A stretch of DNA of 64,000 nt from Anaerolineae bacterium. Its GTDB lineage: Bacteria; Chloroflexota; Anaerolineae; 4572-78; J111. The DNA lies in NCBI GenBank assembly GCA_022071955.1, contig JAJVIM010000032.1, positions 62,001-126,000 on the forward strand, in the 5' to 3' direction. Below, one piece after another: positions 51,101 to 58,644 of this stretch. Under the pieces are notes generated by a model. It ran no database searches. It saw only the letters and a program-made list of their open reading frames with translations, and was not told the DNA's origin. The translations under genes were made by a program, and so were the position numbers. The number at the start of each line of letters is the position of its first letter. Positions within the stretch are counted from its first letter, which is position 1.

Positions 51101-51791
51101 GCGGGCCGGTGCTCTGGAGCGGGTAAACGTAGGCCTGCAACAGCCACGAAGTCGGCTGGTTTTCCAGCGAGAATTGCTTCACAAAAAACGGTTGCCGCGT
51201 GGCCCGGGCCTGGTCGATCATATCTTTGAGGCGGCTCACATCAACCGAATCAAGCGGCAGTTCATCGATGCGTTGGTTGAGCGCCTGGGCCGCGGTTAGC
51301 CCAAAGATTTTTTCCGCGGCCGGATTCCACACTTTGGCGCGATCCGCCTCATCAAAAATTTGAATCGCCATCGGCATTGAATCAGCGCCAAAAATCTGGC
51401 CCAGATTGTTGACCGGCGGGGGTGTTATTTGCGCCAGCCGGCGGCCCAAACTGAGCAGCCCGGCCGGCGACACCACCACAAAATCTGCCGCCCCGGCGAG
51501 CATGGCCGCCAGAATCCGGTCATCGCCGGCAAGGGACGGCGCAACCAGTAAATAAATAGCGACGCCGGGATACTGCCCGGACAGGGCGGCCAACTGCGGG
51601 GCCGGGTCGGCGTCGAGTTTAGCCAGGCTCAGCAAAATGGCGTCGGCCGGCGGCTGCTCGTGACGCACCTCGGCCACATCCCGAACAATTGACAGGCAGT
51701 GCGAATTTAGTTGCTGGCTCAGGCTGCTGGCAATCTGGGCGGTTACAGAGATTTCATCTTCAATTAGCAAAACGGAGATGTTCGCGGTCAT
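48189..51791 (-). CDS. SpoIIE-type PP2C phosphatase with pseudo-receiver, PAS and four GAF domains
   Basis: A 1200-residue cytoplasmic protein. I start at ATG 51791, which lies about 35 bp after the probable -10; earlier in-frame starts would precede transcription. The N-terminal receiver-like domain (1-120) keeps Glu11-Asp12 but has Ser55 in place of the phosphoacceptor Asp and Ser108 in place of Lys. It is followed by PAS (about 130-245), four GAF domains (about 275-430, 450-610, 630-790, 815-975) and a C-terminal SpoIIE phosphatase (QVGGDFFHYF, GDVSGKGIPAALYM, TSDGIVEAQN, HDDMTVVVV). Such phosphatases act on anti-sigma-factor antagonists; no such partner is encoded here. Confidence 0.9.
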   Translation of the reverse strand: MTANISVLLIEDEISVTAQIASSLSQQLNSHCLSIVRDVAEVRHEQPPADAILLSLAKLDADPAPQLAALSGQYPGVAIYLLVAPSLAGDDRILAAMLAGAADFVVVSPAGLLSLGRRLAQITPPPVNNLGQIFGADSMPMAIQIFDEADRAKVWNPAAEKIFGLTAAQALNQRIDELPLDSVDVSRLKDMIDQARATRQPFFVKQFSLENQPTSWLLQAYVYPLQSTGPLSDICIVTVKHPKIADASTEALHFNQELQLLLEASREMGAQLALKPTLEKVSEQVLHLLYGNNCQIYFLEKDNQTLRPVLAIGPLADQIGQTTLSIETEAINRIITRSKTAILSGAAAPFGIAYSPGEQILAAPLTAARGTIGLMVVSRHKQRFDPDDLRFFETLVHQASAVINNARLFEETQRNLIELEILYSASTAISSQWDHQDVLNTLIRQIVNAINVSMGFVASWEKSANKGLIRAIHQSGGDNKLPETAIDLSRRTTLQKMLAQPRPMFLHLSTPFLDNAEKELMEQCGAKSRLLLPLVAKGEAIGWVELWQTKTERIFSADEVRLSRALATQIAIALQNANYFRQTQQTLDETSALYRVANALTTLQEPQAIMSTVLQEYLQALHLTQGSVILFDFAARQGVVRVRMQDNHIAAIKNGHYTVLEGQQIPLSGNPVYEKLMRTRRSVIITNPGEPWLTRSSIRNGQPMPPAGGWGNVQSFAILVVPIIIREEIVGAMVVENTQNDQPFNDWIVSLGQAMADQLAIGLQSVQLFEAEYRRREQAETLREVSSIVSSSLNLNEVLERVLDQLGRVVKYNSAGIHLIEGKTRRVIAGRGFPQGEKHIGLTFPIKLDETEPGSIVIHTRQPAVHSNISDLYPTFKGELHRHIKSWMGVPLIARDKVIGLISIDHSESHAYNEEDVQMALAFANQVAIALENARLYELEVRELERELRIAHQIQETLLPQTTPKIPGLDIAGRIIPARQVGGDFFHYFSTGPDQLGLAIGDVSGKGIPAALYMAAGITAIDTQIGPDVQPGELLNRLNKKLYNRLHENKMNIALQIATFMPFSQADYPLEQPFTANATVMTIASAGMIAPIGATRHGCRLLPVGALPVGAMPAPPQFYTDDVFFIEPSTAVIFTSDGIVEAQNEFSELFGFERLEQAIMEIVDTGNAERIADHIINSVNHFTGDVEKHDDMTVVVVTKR

Positions 51792-51824
51792 AATTTGTTC
51801 GCTGTGGGAAATTTTAACATGCAT

Positions 51825-51835
51825 ATGATACCACA
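51825..51835 (-). promoter_or_regulatory. Extended -10 promoter of the phosphatase gene
   Basis: The minus strand reads TGTGGTATCAT, an extended -10 with TATCAT at 51825-51830. Transcription would start near 51818, consistent with translation from ATG 51791. Confidence 0.5.
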
Positions 51836-51906
51836 AATTTAATAATTGTGTCGCCAGTACCTTTAGCGTATCAAAACCGCGCTCGCCACTCTGCAAATCG
51901 ATGACG

Positions 51907-51950
51907 CTATATATTGTGTTTGATCGATACTGAACACACTATATATTGTG
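51907..51950. promoter_or_regulatory. Paired operator-like sites between divergent genes
   Basis: CTATATATTGTG occurs twice, at 51907-51918 and 51939-51950, 32 bp apart (about three helical turns). The second copy with two flanking bases, CACTATATATTGTG, is nearly palindromic. Between them lies GTGTT...AACAC. The pair sits between the phosphatase promoter and the PBP promoter, about 30 bp upstream of the latter's -35, so a regulator could act on both. Confidence 0.55.
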
Positions 51951-51979
51951 CAATTTTCAAAATTTCATTTTGACGGGTT

Positions 51980-52007
51980 TTGCAGTGTGGCGGCTCAATG
52001 CTATAAT
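51980..52007 (+). promoter_or_regulatory. Promoter of the PBP gene, giving a leaderless transcript
   Basis: TTGCAG (51980-51985), 16-bp spacer, perfect TATAAT (52002-52007). The ATG begins at 52015, so transcription would start at or next to the start codon. Confidence 0.65.
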
Positions 52008-52014
52008 TTTCAAC

Positions 52015-54144
52015 ATGGAAAATGGTCAGCTCTCGCGGCGGGTATTTTTAAAAAGTATGGGGATTATGCTGCTCCTCAGCGGCTGCACGCCGGATGTGCT
52101 GTCTTTGGTATCGGCCCCAACCGCCACGCCGCTGCCCAGTCCCACGCCCACGCCACTACCGCGCGCCGATTCTGTGGCGCAGGCTTTTTTGCAGGCCTGG
52201 AGCGCCGGTGATTACGCCTCGATGTATAATTTAATGTCACCCGGCGCCCGGCAGCGGATTAATTTTGACCTGTTTCAAAGCCGCTACCAGCAGGCGCAAA
52301 ATACGGCCACCGTTTCAAACATAGAAACGCAACTGCAATCGTTGCTGCAAGATGGCCCCCGCGCCGCCGCCACCTTTCATTTGCGTTGGGAAACGCGGCG
52401 TTTTGGCGACATCATCGTCGATAACCAGATGCAGTTGGTTTTTGAAGCGGGCCGCTGGGGCGTCGATTGGCAGCCAACGTTGATTTTGCCGCAGCTCGGC
52501 GAGGATGTGATCCTCTCGTTTCTCAGCGAGCAGCCCACCCGGGGCAACATCTACGACAAAAATTTTCACGCGCTGGCTACCCAGGGCGAAATTGTGACCG
52601 TGGGGCTGGTGCCGCAATTTATCCAAAATGAACCCGAAGTAGTGGCCACTGTTTCCGAACTGACCGGCGTGCCGCCCGAAAAAATCCGGGAGAGCATTGC
52701 CGCCGCCCGCCCCGACTGGTTTGTGCCCATCGCCGATATTTCATTTGATGCCAGCCTGCAAAACGACACGCTGCTGTCCGGGTTGGCCGGCGTGGATCGC
52801 CGCGCCCGCACGGTGCGCACCTACACTGATGGCGATATCGCCGCGCATGTCATCGGCTATATGGGCAAAATGCCGCCCGAGCTGAAAGACCAGTACGTGG
52901 CCCAGGGCTACACCGGCGACGAAATGATTGGGCTGAGCGGCGTTGAAGCCTGGTCTGAGCTTGATTTGGCCGGCAAGCGCGGCGGGCGGCTGGTGGCGTT
53001 GTCGCCGGGGCGGCAGGTGCTATCCGAACTGGCCACAACAACCTCAAAAGCCGGCAGCAGCGTCTATTTAACGTTTGACACTGAGTTTCAGGCGCGGATC
53101 GAAGGGCTGCTGGGACCGCGCAAAGGCGCAATTGTGGTGATGAATCCCGCCAGCGGCGCAATTTACGCGCTGGCCACCTTCCCCCGTTTTCGTCCCGCCG
53201 ACATCACTTCCGGGCTGGATTCATCGGCCTGGAGCAAGCTCTACAGCGATGAAAACCGGCCGCTGCTCAGCCGGGCCACTCAGGGCACGTATCCACCCGG
53301 TTCAATTTTTAAAATTATCAGTCTCACCGCGGCGTTGGAGTTGTTGGGCTACGACCCCAACAGGATGTTCACCTGCACCGGTCGCTGGCAGGGGTTGGGG
53401 CCGGCGTTTACCAAAACGTGCTGGCTCGAGCGCGGCCACGGCCAGATTTCTCTGCTCGATGGCCTGACGCAGAGTTGCAACGTAGTTTTTTACGAAGTGG
53501 GATTGGCCCTGCATCGCTCCAACCCCGATTTGCTGCCGGATTGGGCGCGCAAATTTGGGTTGGGTGACGTGACCCGCATTTTTGGCCTGGCCGAAGAGAG
53601 TCGCGGGGTGATACCGGATAACGCCTGGACGCAGGCCAACTTTGGCCAGCCGTTGTACGACGGCGACGCGGTCAACTCGGCCATTGGCCAGGGTTATGTG
53701 TTGGTTACGCCGATGCAGATTGCGCGAATATTGGCCGCGGTGGCCAATGGCGGCAAGCTGGTGCGCCCGCGGGTTATTGATAAACTTGTTCCCGTTGAAG
53801 GCCCAGAAACAGCTATTGAGCCGGAATTTGAGGGATCGCTGCCCATTTTGCCGGAAACAATGGCCCTCCTCAAACAAAGCCTCAATGCCATTACCAGCGG
53901 CGCGCACGGCACCGCGCGCAAAGCATTTGAAGGCGCAACTTACACCGTGGCCGGCAAAACCGGCACCGCCGAATCCGGCTTTGAAAAACCTCACGCCTGG
54001 TTTGCCGGCTACGCCCCCGCCGATGAACCGCGGGTGGCCATTACAGTGATGGTTGAACAGGCTGGCGAAGGCTCGCAGGTGGCCGCGCCGCTTTTTCGGC
54101 AGGTACTGGAAGCCTTTTTTGAGTGGGAAGCCGGCCAAACGTAA
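52015..54144 (+). CDS. Class B penicillin-binding protein with MecA_N-like domain, predicted Tat lipoprotein
   Basis: A 709-residue transpeptidase that would cross-link peptidoglycan outside the membrane. ATG 52015 is chosen because an upstream ATG at 51946 lies ahead of the promoter. The N-terminus carries a perfect twin-arginine motif SRRVFLK and a lipobox LLSGC (Cys24). After a Pro/Thr linker comes an NTF2-like MecA_N-type domain (about 50-160), then the PBP dimerisation region (about 175-330) and the transpeptidase (about 350-705). Active-site motifs are intact: Ser430-Ile-Phe-Lys433, Ser487-Cys-Asn489 and Lys648-Thr-Gly650. Class B PBPs normally have a Sec-type membrane anchor, so Tat/lipoprotein export is unusual. 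Confidence 0.88.
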   Translation: MENGQLSRRVFLKSMGIMLLLSGCTPDVLSLVSAPTATPLPSPTPTPLPRADSVAQAFLQAWSAGDYASMYNLMSPGARQRINFDLFQSRYQQAQNTATVSNIETQLQSLLQDGPRAAATFHLRWETRRFGDIIVDNQMQLVFEAGRWGVDWQPTLILPQLGEDVILSFLSEQPTRGNIYDKNFHALATQGEIVTVGLVPQFIQNEPEVVATVSELTGVPPEKIRESIAAARPDWFVPIADISFDASLQNDTLLSGLAGVDRRARTVRTYTDGDIAAHVIGYMGKMPPELKDQYVAQGYTGDEMIGLSGVEAWSELDLAGKRGGRLVALSPGRQVLSELATTTSKAGSSVYLTFDTEFQARIEGLLGPRKGAIVVMNPASGAIYALATFPRFRPADITSGLDSSAWSKLYSDENRPLLSRATQGTYPPGSIFKIISLTAALELLGYDPNRMFTCTGRWQGLGPAFTKTCWLERGHGQISLLDGLTQSCNVVFYEVGLALHRSNPDLLPDWARKFGLGDVTRIFGLAEESRGVIPDNAWTQANFGQPLYDGDAVNSAIGQGYVLVTPMQIARILAAVANGGKLVRPRVIDKLVPVEGPETAIEPEFEGSLPILPETMALLKQSLNAITSGAHGTARKAFEGATYTVAGKTGTAESGFEKPHAWFAGYAPADEPRVAITVMVEQAGEGSQVAAPLFRQVLEAFFEWEAGQT

Positions 54145-54335
54145 TCCTGATTTGGCCCAAAAGTTTTGGCCGGTTCGAGTTTGTTTAACTCTCAATAGGT
54201 CACGTGCTCCACTTGCCATTGTATTCGGTTTAAATCAGGGAACGTGCTCTATATTTTGCTGATAAATCCCCGAAATGCTCCAAAATAGCGTTTTTTCACA
54301 CAATGCCAAACTGTTTGATGTTAAGTTTGCTTACG

Positions 54336-54364
54336 TTGACAGAGTTTTTTACTTATGCTATTAT
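54336..54364 (+). promoter_or_regulatory. Near-consensus sigma-70 promoter of the roadblock gene
   Basis: TTGACA (54336-54341), 17-bp spacer, TATTAT (54359-54364). It is the best-matching promoter in the window and gives a leader of about 115 nt with AAGGAG. The upstream part of the 340-bp gap (54145-54335) contains only a short GGCCCAAAA/TTTTGGCC hairpin. Confidence 0.8.
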
Positions 54365-54484
54365 GGGTTAAGCTTTAAGGATTAAGTCAAGTTATTCCCG
54401 GTTAGTGGCAAATATTTGCCCCATTTTCACCAAAATTTACAAGGCTGATGAGCCTTTTTTCATTGAAAGGAGCAACGGACAACT

Positions 54485-54853
54485 ATGGCATCTCGGACAG
54501 AGCAAATGATCGCTCGTTTAAGAGATCTCCAGGCGGGTACCGCGGATATCGAAGCGTCAGCCGTTGTTAGCGTTGATGGTTTGATTATGGCCTCGTCTTT
54601 GCCGGCAGATGTTGAGGAAGATCGCGTGTCGGCAATGTCGGCGGCCATGCTGTCGCTGGGCGAACGCATTGCCAGCGAACTGGGCCGGGGCATTCTTGAT
54701 CAGGTTTACATTCGCGGCAATAATGGCTACGTTATTTTGATGTCGATTGGAGAAGAAGCCGTGCTCACCGCAATGGCTCGCGCCGACGCCAAATTGGGGT
54801 TGATTTTCCTCGATATGAAACGCGCCGCCGAAGATTTGACCAAACTGGTTTAA
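54485..54853 (+). CDS. Roadblock/LC7 domain protein (MglB-like)
   Basis: A 122-residue small cytoplasmic protein. Its single roadblock domain has the central strand IEASAVVSVDGLIMASSLP and the last strand AVLTAMARADAKLGLIFLDM. Family members such as MglB dimerise and regulate small Ras-like GTPases, as activators or as platforms. No GTPase gene lies next to it; the gene stands alone with its own near-consensus promoter and a clear terminator, suggesting high expression and a diffusible partner. Confidence 0.9.
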   Translation: MASRTEQMIARLRDLQAGTADIEASAVVSVDGLIMASSLPADVEEDRVSAMSAAMLSLGERIASELGRGILDQVYIRGNNGYVILMSIGEEAVLTAMARADAKLGLIFLDMKRAAEDLTKLV

Positions 54854-54877
54854 CCCAATTATCGCACTAAAAAAATC

Positions 54878-54910
54878 AGCCGGCTGCCAATTGATAGCAG
54901 CCGGCTTTTT
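54878..54910 (+). terminator. Intrinsic terminator of the roadblock gene
   Basis: AGCCGGCTGC, loop, GCAGCCGGCT, then TTTT. Confidence 0.92.
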
Positions 54911-54930
54911 ATTTGCCCGTTTAAAAATAA

Positions 54931-54970
54931 GCGAATTGCGAAATTAGGGGCGGTTCACGAACCACCCCTA
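54931..54970. repeat. Palindrome plus heptad module (reverse orientation)
   Basis: GCGAATTGCGAAATT is followed by the palindrome TAGGGGCGGTTCACGAACCA and its complement. On the minus strand this is the same order, palindrome then ATTTCGC/AATTCGC heptads, as at 7554-7599. It ends two bases before the radical SAM gene stop. Confidence 0.7.
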
Positions 54971-54971
54971 T

Positions 54972-56705
54972 TTATATTTCCAGCGGAATAAAGTTATCGC
55001 CATACGCGCCCAAATTAGCGCCGAGTGCGGCCTGATAATTGGGCCGAAAGGCCCATTCCTCGTCACAGGCGTTACATTTGAGGCAGCCGGCCGGCGGGCA
55101 GGCTTTAGTTAAATCATCGCGTTGGGCGCGGCGCAAATCCCAGGTAAAAAAGGCTTTGGTAACGCCGGTGGTCACGCTCTCCCACGGCAGTTTTTCAGTA
55201 AGCTGGCGTTCCCGCAAAAACTCGTCCTGACTCAAGCCTTCCGCTTCCAGCGCCCGCTGCCACTCCCGCAGATTGACTTTGCGCATGCGGGCCAGCACCC
55301 GTCCCAGCCGCCGGTCGCCGCGAGCCAGCGCGCCCTCAACTGCGGCCCAGGCCGGGCTGTCGCTGCGCACGGTGACTCCGCCGGGGTTGAGTCGCTCCTG
55401 CAAATAATTAACCCGCATTTCAATGGTTTCAACCGGCATCATCGCCGTCCACTGGAAAGCCGTGTGCGGTTTGGGCACGTACGGTGTGGCATTAATGGCC
55501 ACGTGGCGCGGAAAAATTTCTCGCGCTGCCAGGGCCATATCGGCAATGGCCTCCACATCGGCTTCTGTCTCCGATGGCTGGCCGACCATAAAGTACATCT
55601 TCAACTGCGGAAAATTATATTTGGCCGCCAGTTCCACGGCGTGCAAAATTTGGGCATCGGACTGAGGTTTGTTGATGACTTTGCGCATGCGCACGCTGCC
55701 GGCTTCCGGGGCGATGGTCAGCGTTTGGTTGCCGCTTTCGGCCAACCCTTTGATGAGCGGCTCGCTGATGGGATCAACCCGCATGGACGAGGCCGTGAGG
55801 CGCGCGCCCATTTTGCGCAGCTCGGTGGCGATGTCGTCAATCCAACTGTGATCGCTGACGGCGGCGCTGACCAGCCCAATCCGGTCGCGGTGTTTGAGGC
55901 CGTGGCGGGCGGCGGCCAGTACGGTGTCAAGGTGCATTTCCCGCATGGGGCGGTACACGTAGCCGGCCATGCAAAAACGGCAGCCACGGCCGCAGCCGCG
56001 GGCAATTTCAATGAGGGTGCGGTCGCCAAATTCGGTGCGGTCGCTGTAAATTTGGGTGACGGTGGGGATGCTTTCGATGTCTTTGACCCAAACGCGGGGG
56101 ATGGCCGGCCCGCCGGTATGCACCGCCGGCACGTACACCCCATCGACCTGGGCCAGCCGCTGGTAAGCCTCGGCGCGGGGCATTTCTGTGGCTTCCCACA
56201 GCGCATCGATGAGCGGCGGCACAATAGCTTCGGCCTCGCCGATGGCAAAGGCGTCAAAAATTTCGGCCAGCGGCTCCGGGTTGGTGTAAACGGCCGGCCC
56301 GCCGGCAATGAGCAGCGGCCAGCTTTCATCGCGCTCGGCGGCAAAAATGGGGATGCCGGCCCGGCGCAGCAGTTGCACCACGTTGAAATAGTCCATTTCA
56401 AAAGAAATGGTAAACGCAAGCGTGGCAAATTCATCCAGCGGGCGCTGCGACTCCAGTGAAATGACCGGCTCATCGGCGCGCGGCGCTTGCTGGTCGCCAA
56501 AAAAAACGCGCTCGCAAACCACGTCCGGCTCATCGTTAAACAGCCGGTAAACAATGTGCAGGGCCAGGCTGCTCATGCCAACGCGGTAGCTGTTGGGCCA
56601 CACCAGTGCCACCGGCAGTTTGCCGCCCCAGTTTTTGATGATGACGCCCTCTTCCTGCGCCACAGTTTTTTTGGCTTGATCAATATAACGATAGTTCTGC
56701 TTCAT
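54972..56705 (-). CDS. Radical SAM protein (TIGR03960-like)
   Basis: A 577-residue iron-sulphur enzyme. The N-terminal part (about 25-215) resembles the B12-binding-like fold of this subfamily (LPVALVWPNSYRVGMSSLALHIVYRL). The radical SAM core follows, with the cluster motif RGCGRGCRFCMAGYVYRP (Cys-x3-Cys-x2-Cys) near 235-245. A C-terminal Cys-rich tail (ACPPAGCLKCNACDEEW) could hold a second cluster. Related two-part systems carry a DUF2344 partner, not seen here. The reaction is unknown; tRNA or cofactor modification are possibilities. Confidence 0.85.
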   Translation of the reverse strand: MKQNYRYIDQAKKTVAQEEGVIIKNWGGKLPVALVWPNSYRVGMSSLALHIVYRLFNDEPDVVCERVFFGDQQAPRADEPVISLESQRPLDEFATLAFTISFEMDYFNVVQLLRRAGIPIFAAERDESWPLLIAGGPAVYTNPEPLAEIFDAFAIGEAEAIVPPLIDALWEATEMPRAEAYQRLAQVDGVYVPAVHTGGPAIPRVWVKDIESIPTVTQIYSDRTEFGDRTLIEIARGCGRGCRFCMAGYVYRPMREMHLDTVLAAARHGLKHRDRIGLVSAAVSDHSWIDDIATELRKMGARLTASSMRVDPISEPLIKGLAESGNQTLTIAPEAGSVRMRKVINKPQSDAQILHAVELAAKYNFPQLKMYFMVGQPSETEADVEAIADMALAAREIFPRHVAINATPYVPKPHTAFQWTAMMPVETIEMRVNYLQERLNPGGVTVRSDSPAWAAVEGALARGDRRLGRVLARMRKVNLREWQRALEAEGLSQDEFLRERQLTEKLPWESVTTGVTKAFFTWDLRRAQRDDLTKACPPAGCLKCNACDEEWAFRPNYQAALGANLGAYGDNFIPLEI

Positions 56706-56794
56706 ACCCCAACCGGAATTTTTACAGTAAAATTTGCAAAAAATGATTATACCCGGAATCGGAGCAAAGCAAAAATCCGTTGGGGCAGCAATCG

Positions 56795-57217
56795 CTATTC
56801 AATGATTGTTTTGATGGCGACAACTTCCTGAGCCATGTGGGCCAGATCTTCCGGGTTGGGCGTGCCATCCGGCCCCAGCGCTACCTGAAATTGGCGGGCA
56901 TATTGGGGGGCGTGCTGAAACAGCGTGAGCATATGGGCGGTGATGTCCTGAGGGTTGGTGGTTGCCACGCCGATGCCGCGCAGCATTTGCCCCTGTACCA
57001 GCAGGGTTACCGGTGCGCCGCCAACCAGATTGCGCCACCATGTACGCTGCCGAAAGCTAACGCTGTAAAAGACAGTGCCGTGGCGAACGTAATTAATGGG
57101 CAGGGTGTACAGCCGGCCACTGTTGCGGCCGGTCACGGAAATGAGCATCATCCATTTGCTGAGCAGGCCGTGCAGCGGCGAGCGCAGCAGGCCGGCGATA
57201 ATAACATTGTACCACAT
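56795..57217 (-). CDS. DUF385 family (deazaflavin-dependent nitroreductase-like) protein
   Basis: A 140-residue protein with a split-barrel flavin/F420-binding-type fold. I start at ATG 57217, behind AGGAAAG. Typical features are LISVTGRNSGRLYTLPINYVRHG, then FRQRTWWRNLVGGAPVTLLVQGQMLRGIG. In actinobacteria such proteins use cofactor F420 (Ddn); whether this organism makes F420 cannot be seen here, and others bind fatty acids or heme. It follows the radical SAM gene's promoter side on the same strand with a gap of about 90 bp. Confidence 0.78.
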   Translation of the reverse strand: MWYNVIIAGLLRSPLHGLLSKWMMLISVTGRNSGRLYTLPINYVRHGTVFYSVSFRQRTWWRNLVGGAPVTLLVQGQMLRGIGVATTNPQDITAHMLTLFQHAPQYARQFQVALGPDGTPNPEDLAHMAQEVVAIKTIIE

Positions 57218-57261
57218 GGCTCTTTCCTGTTTGTATTGGCACAACTACAAGGCGGCGGGCA

Positions 57262-58644
57262 TCATTTCAGCGGCAGGGTAAACCAAAAACGGCTGCCCCG
57301 GCCAACTTCGCTGTCTGCGCCAACCTGACCGCCGTGCGCGGCGATGATTTGCCGGGCGATGGCCAGCCCCAACCCGGAGCCACCCTGTTCGCGGGAGCGA
57401 GCTTTGTCGGCGCGGTAGAACCGGTCAAACACGTGGGGCAGGTCGGCCGGGGCGATGCCGCTGCCGCTATCCTGCACGGAGACGCGCACCGCAGCCGGCA
57501 GGGCGTCGGTGGTAATATCGATGCGGCCACCAGCCGGGGTGTGGCGCAGCGCGTTTGAGAGAAAATTGTGCAGCACCTGCTGCAGCCGGTCGGTATCGGC
57601 GGAAACGGGCGGTAGTTGCGCCGGAAGAGTGGTGTTCAGCTCGATCTGCTTCTGGCGGGCCAGCTCGCGGAAGCGGTCGACCATACCATTGATGAGCGGC
57701 GGCAGGTCGGTGGGCGACAGGTTGAGGCTGAGTTGGCCGGCTTCGGCCTGGGCCAGCTCGCGCAAATCACTGATAAGGCGGTTGAGCACCAGCGTTTCAT
57801 CGTAAATGGAAGCGATTTCTTCTTTGTCCAGCGGGTACACATCGTCCAGAATGGCTCGCAGGTTGCCCTGCACCACGCTGAGCGGGGTGCGCAGTTCGTG
57901 GGCAATATCGGCCACCAGATTGCGCCGAAGCTGTTCGGCCTGCTCCAAATGGGCGGCCATTTCATTGAAGGCGCTGGCCAGGTCGGCCACTTCGGTGGCG
58001 CCCTGTACCGGCACGCGCTGGCTCAGTTCGCCGCGGGCAATGCGCCGGGCGGCGGCGGCCAATCGCCCCAGCGGCGCGGACAGGCCGCGGGCAATGACTG
58101 CGCCCAACAAAACGCCCAGCAAGCCGGCAATTAGCCCGGCCTGTACCAGCGAGCGATTGATCTGGCTGAGAAAGGCTTCGGCTTCGGCGGTGAGGCCAAA
58201 CTGGTTGCCGGGCGCGCTGGCGGCCAAATACCCCACCGTTTGGCCGCGCAGCGAAATGGGCACGGCGCTGGCCAGTTCCTGCTCATCAAAATAGCTGCCT
58301 ACCCGCTCGCCGGTGGCGGTGTACACAATCCGCCCGCCGGCATCGGCCAGAGCAAAACCGGGGCCGCCCATGCCGCGCCCGTTGCCCTGCCCCATGCCGC
58401 GCCCCATGCCCATCCCTTGCCCGCGGACGTTGTCCAGCACGCTTTCAACGCCGGCCCAACTGCCGGCGCCGGCGTAGTAATCGGCCAGGGTGGCGGGCAG
58501 GGTGGATTGCATCATTTGGTTATGAAAAACGTAGCGCCGAAAATCGGTGCTGACCTGATAGTTGGCCAGCAACGCGGCCGCCATCACCGCTACCAGTGTG
58601 ACCAACCCAAATGCCAGCGCCAGTCGCAGCCAGAGCCGGTTCAC
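57262..58644 (-). CDS. Membrane sensor histidine kinase (BaeS-like) with Met/Gly-rich sensor loop
   Basis: A 460-residue kinase. Helix 1 lies at about 8-28, an extracytoplasmic sensor at about 30-165, and helix 2 at about 168-188. HAMP follows (GLSAPLGRLAAAARRIARGELSQR), then HisKA with His249 (VADIAHELRTPLS) and the ATPase (NFLSNALRHTP, DSGSGIAP, GGSGLGLAI). The sensor contains a compact repeat of Met and Gly with Arg/Gln/Asn (GQGMGMGRGMGQ), an arrangement reminiscent of metal-binding Met motifs; sensing of copper or silver is speculative. The start overlaps the response-regulator stop by 4 bp. Confidence 0.92.
   Translation of the reverse strand: MNRLWLRLALAFGLVTLVAVMAAALLANYQVSTDFRRYVFHNQMMQSTLPATLADYYAGAGSWAGVESVLDNVRGQGMGMGRGMGQGNGRGMGGPGFALADAGGRIVYTATGERVGSYFDEQELASAVPISLRGQTVGYLAASAPGNQFGLTAEAEAFLSQINRSLVQAGLIAGLLGVLLGAVIARGLSAPLGRLAAAARRIARGELSQRVPVQGATEVADLASAFNEMAAHLEQAEQLRRNLVADIAHELRTPLSVVQGNLRAILDDVYPLDKEEIASIYDETLVLNRLISDLRELAQAEAGQLSLNLSPTDLPPLINGMVDRFRELARQKQIELNTTLPAQLPPVSADTDRLQQVLHNFLSNALRHTPAGGRIDITTDALPAAVRVSVQDSGSGIAPADLPHVFDRFYRADKARSREQGGSGLGLAIARQIIAAHGGQVGADSEVGRGSRFWFTLPLK

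Noticed and set aside
51946..52014. Earlier ATG for the PBP gene
   Set aside because: It lies upstream of the promoter and would bury the twin-arginine signal inside the chain.
54145..54335. tRNA gene suggested by GGTTCGAG
   Set aside because: Only an isolated T-arm-like string is present; no acceptor, D or anticodon stems can be drawn around it.
55122..56459. 445-residue plus-strand frame opposite the radical SAM gene
   Set aside because: The radical SAM Cys motif and domain order are on the minus strand; the plus frame has no family features.
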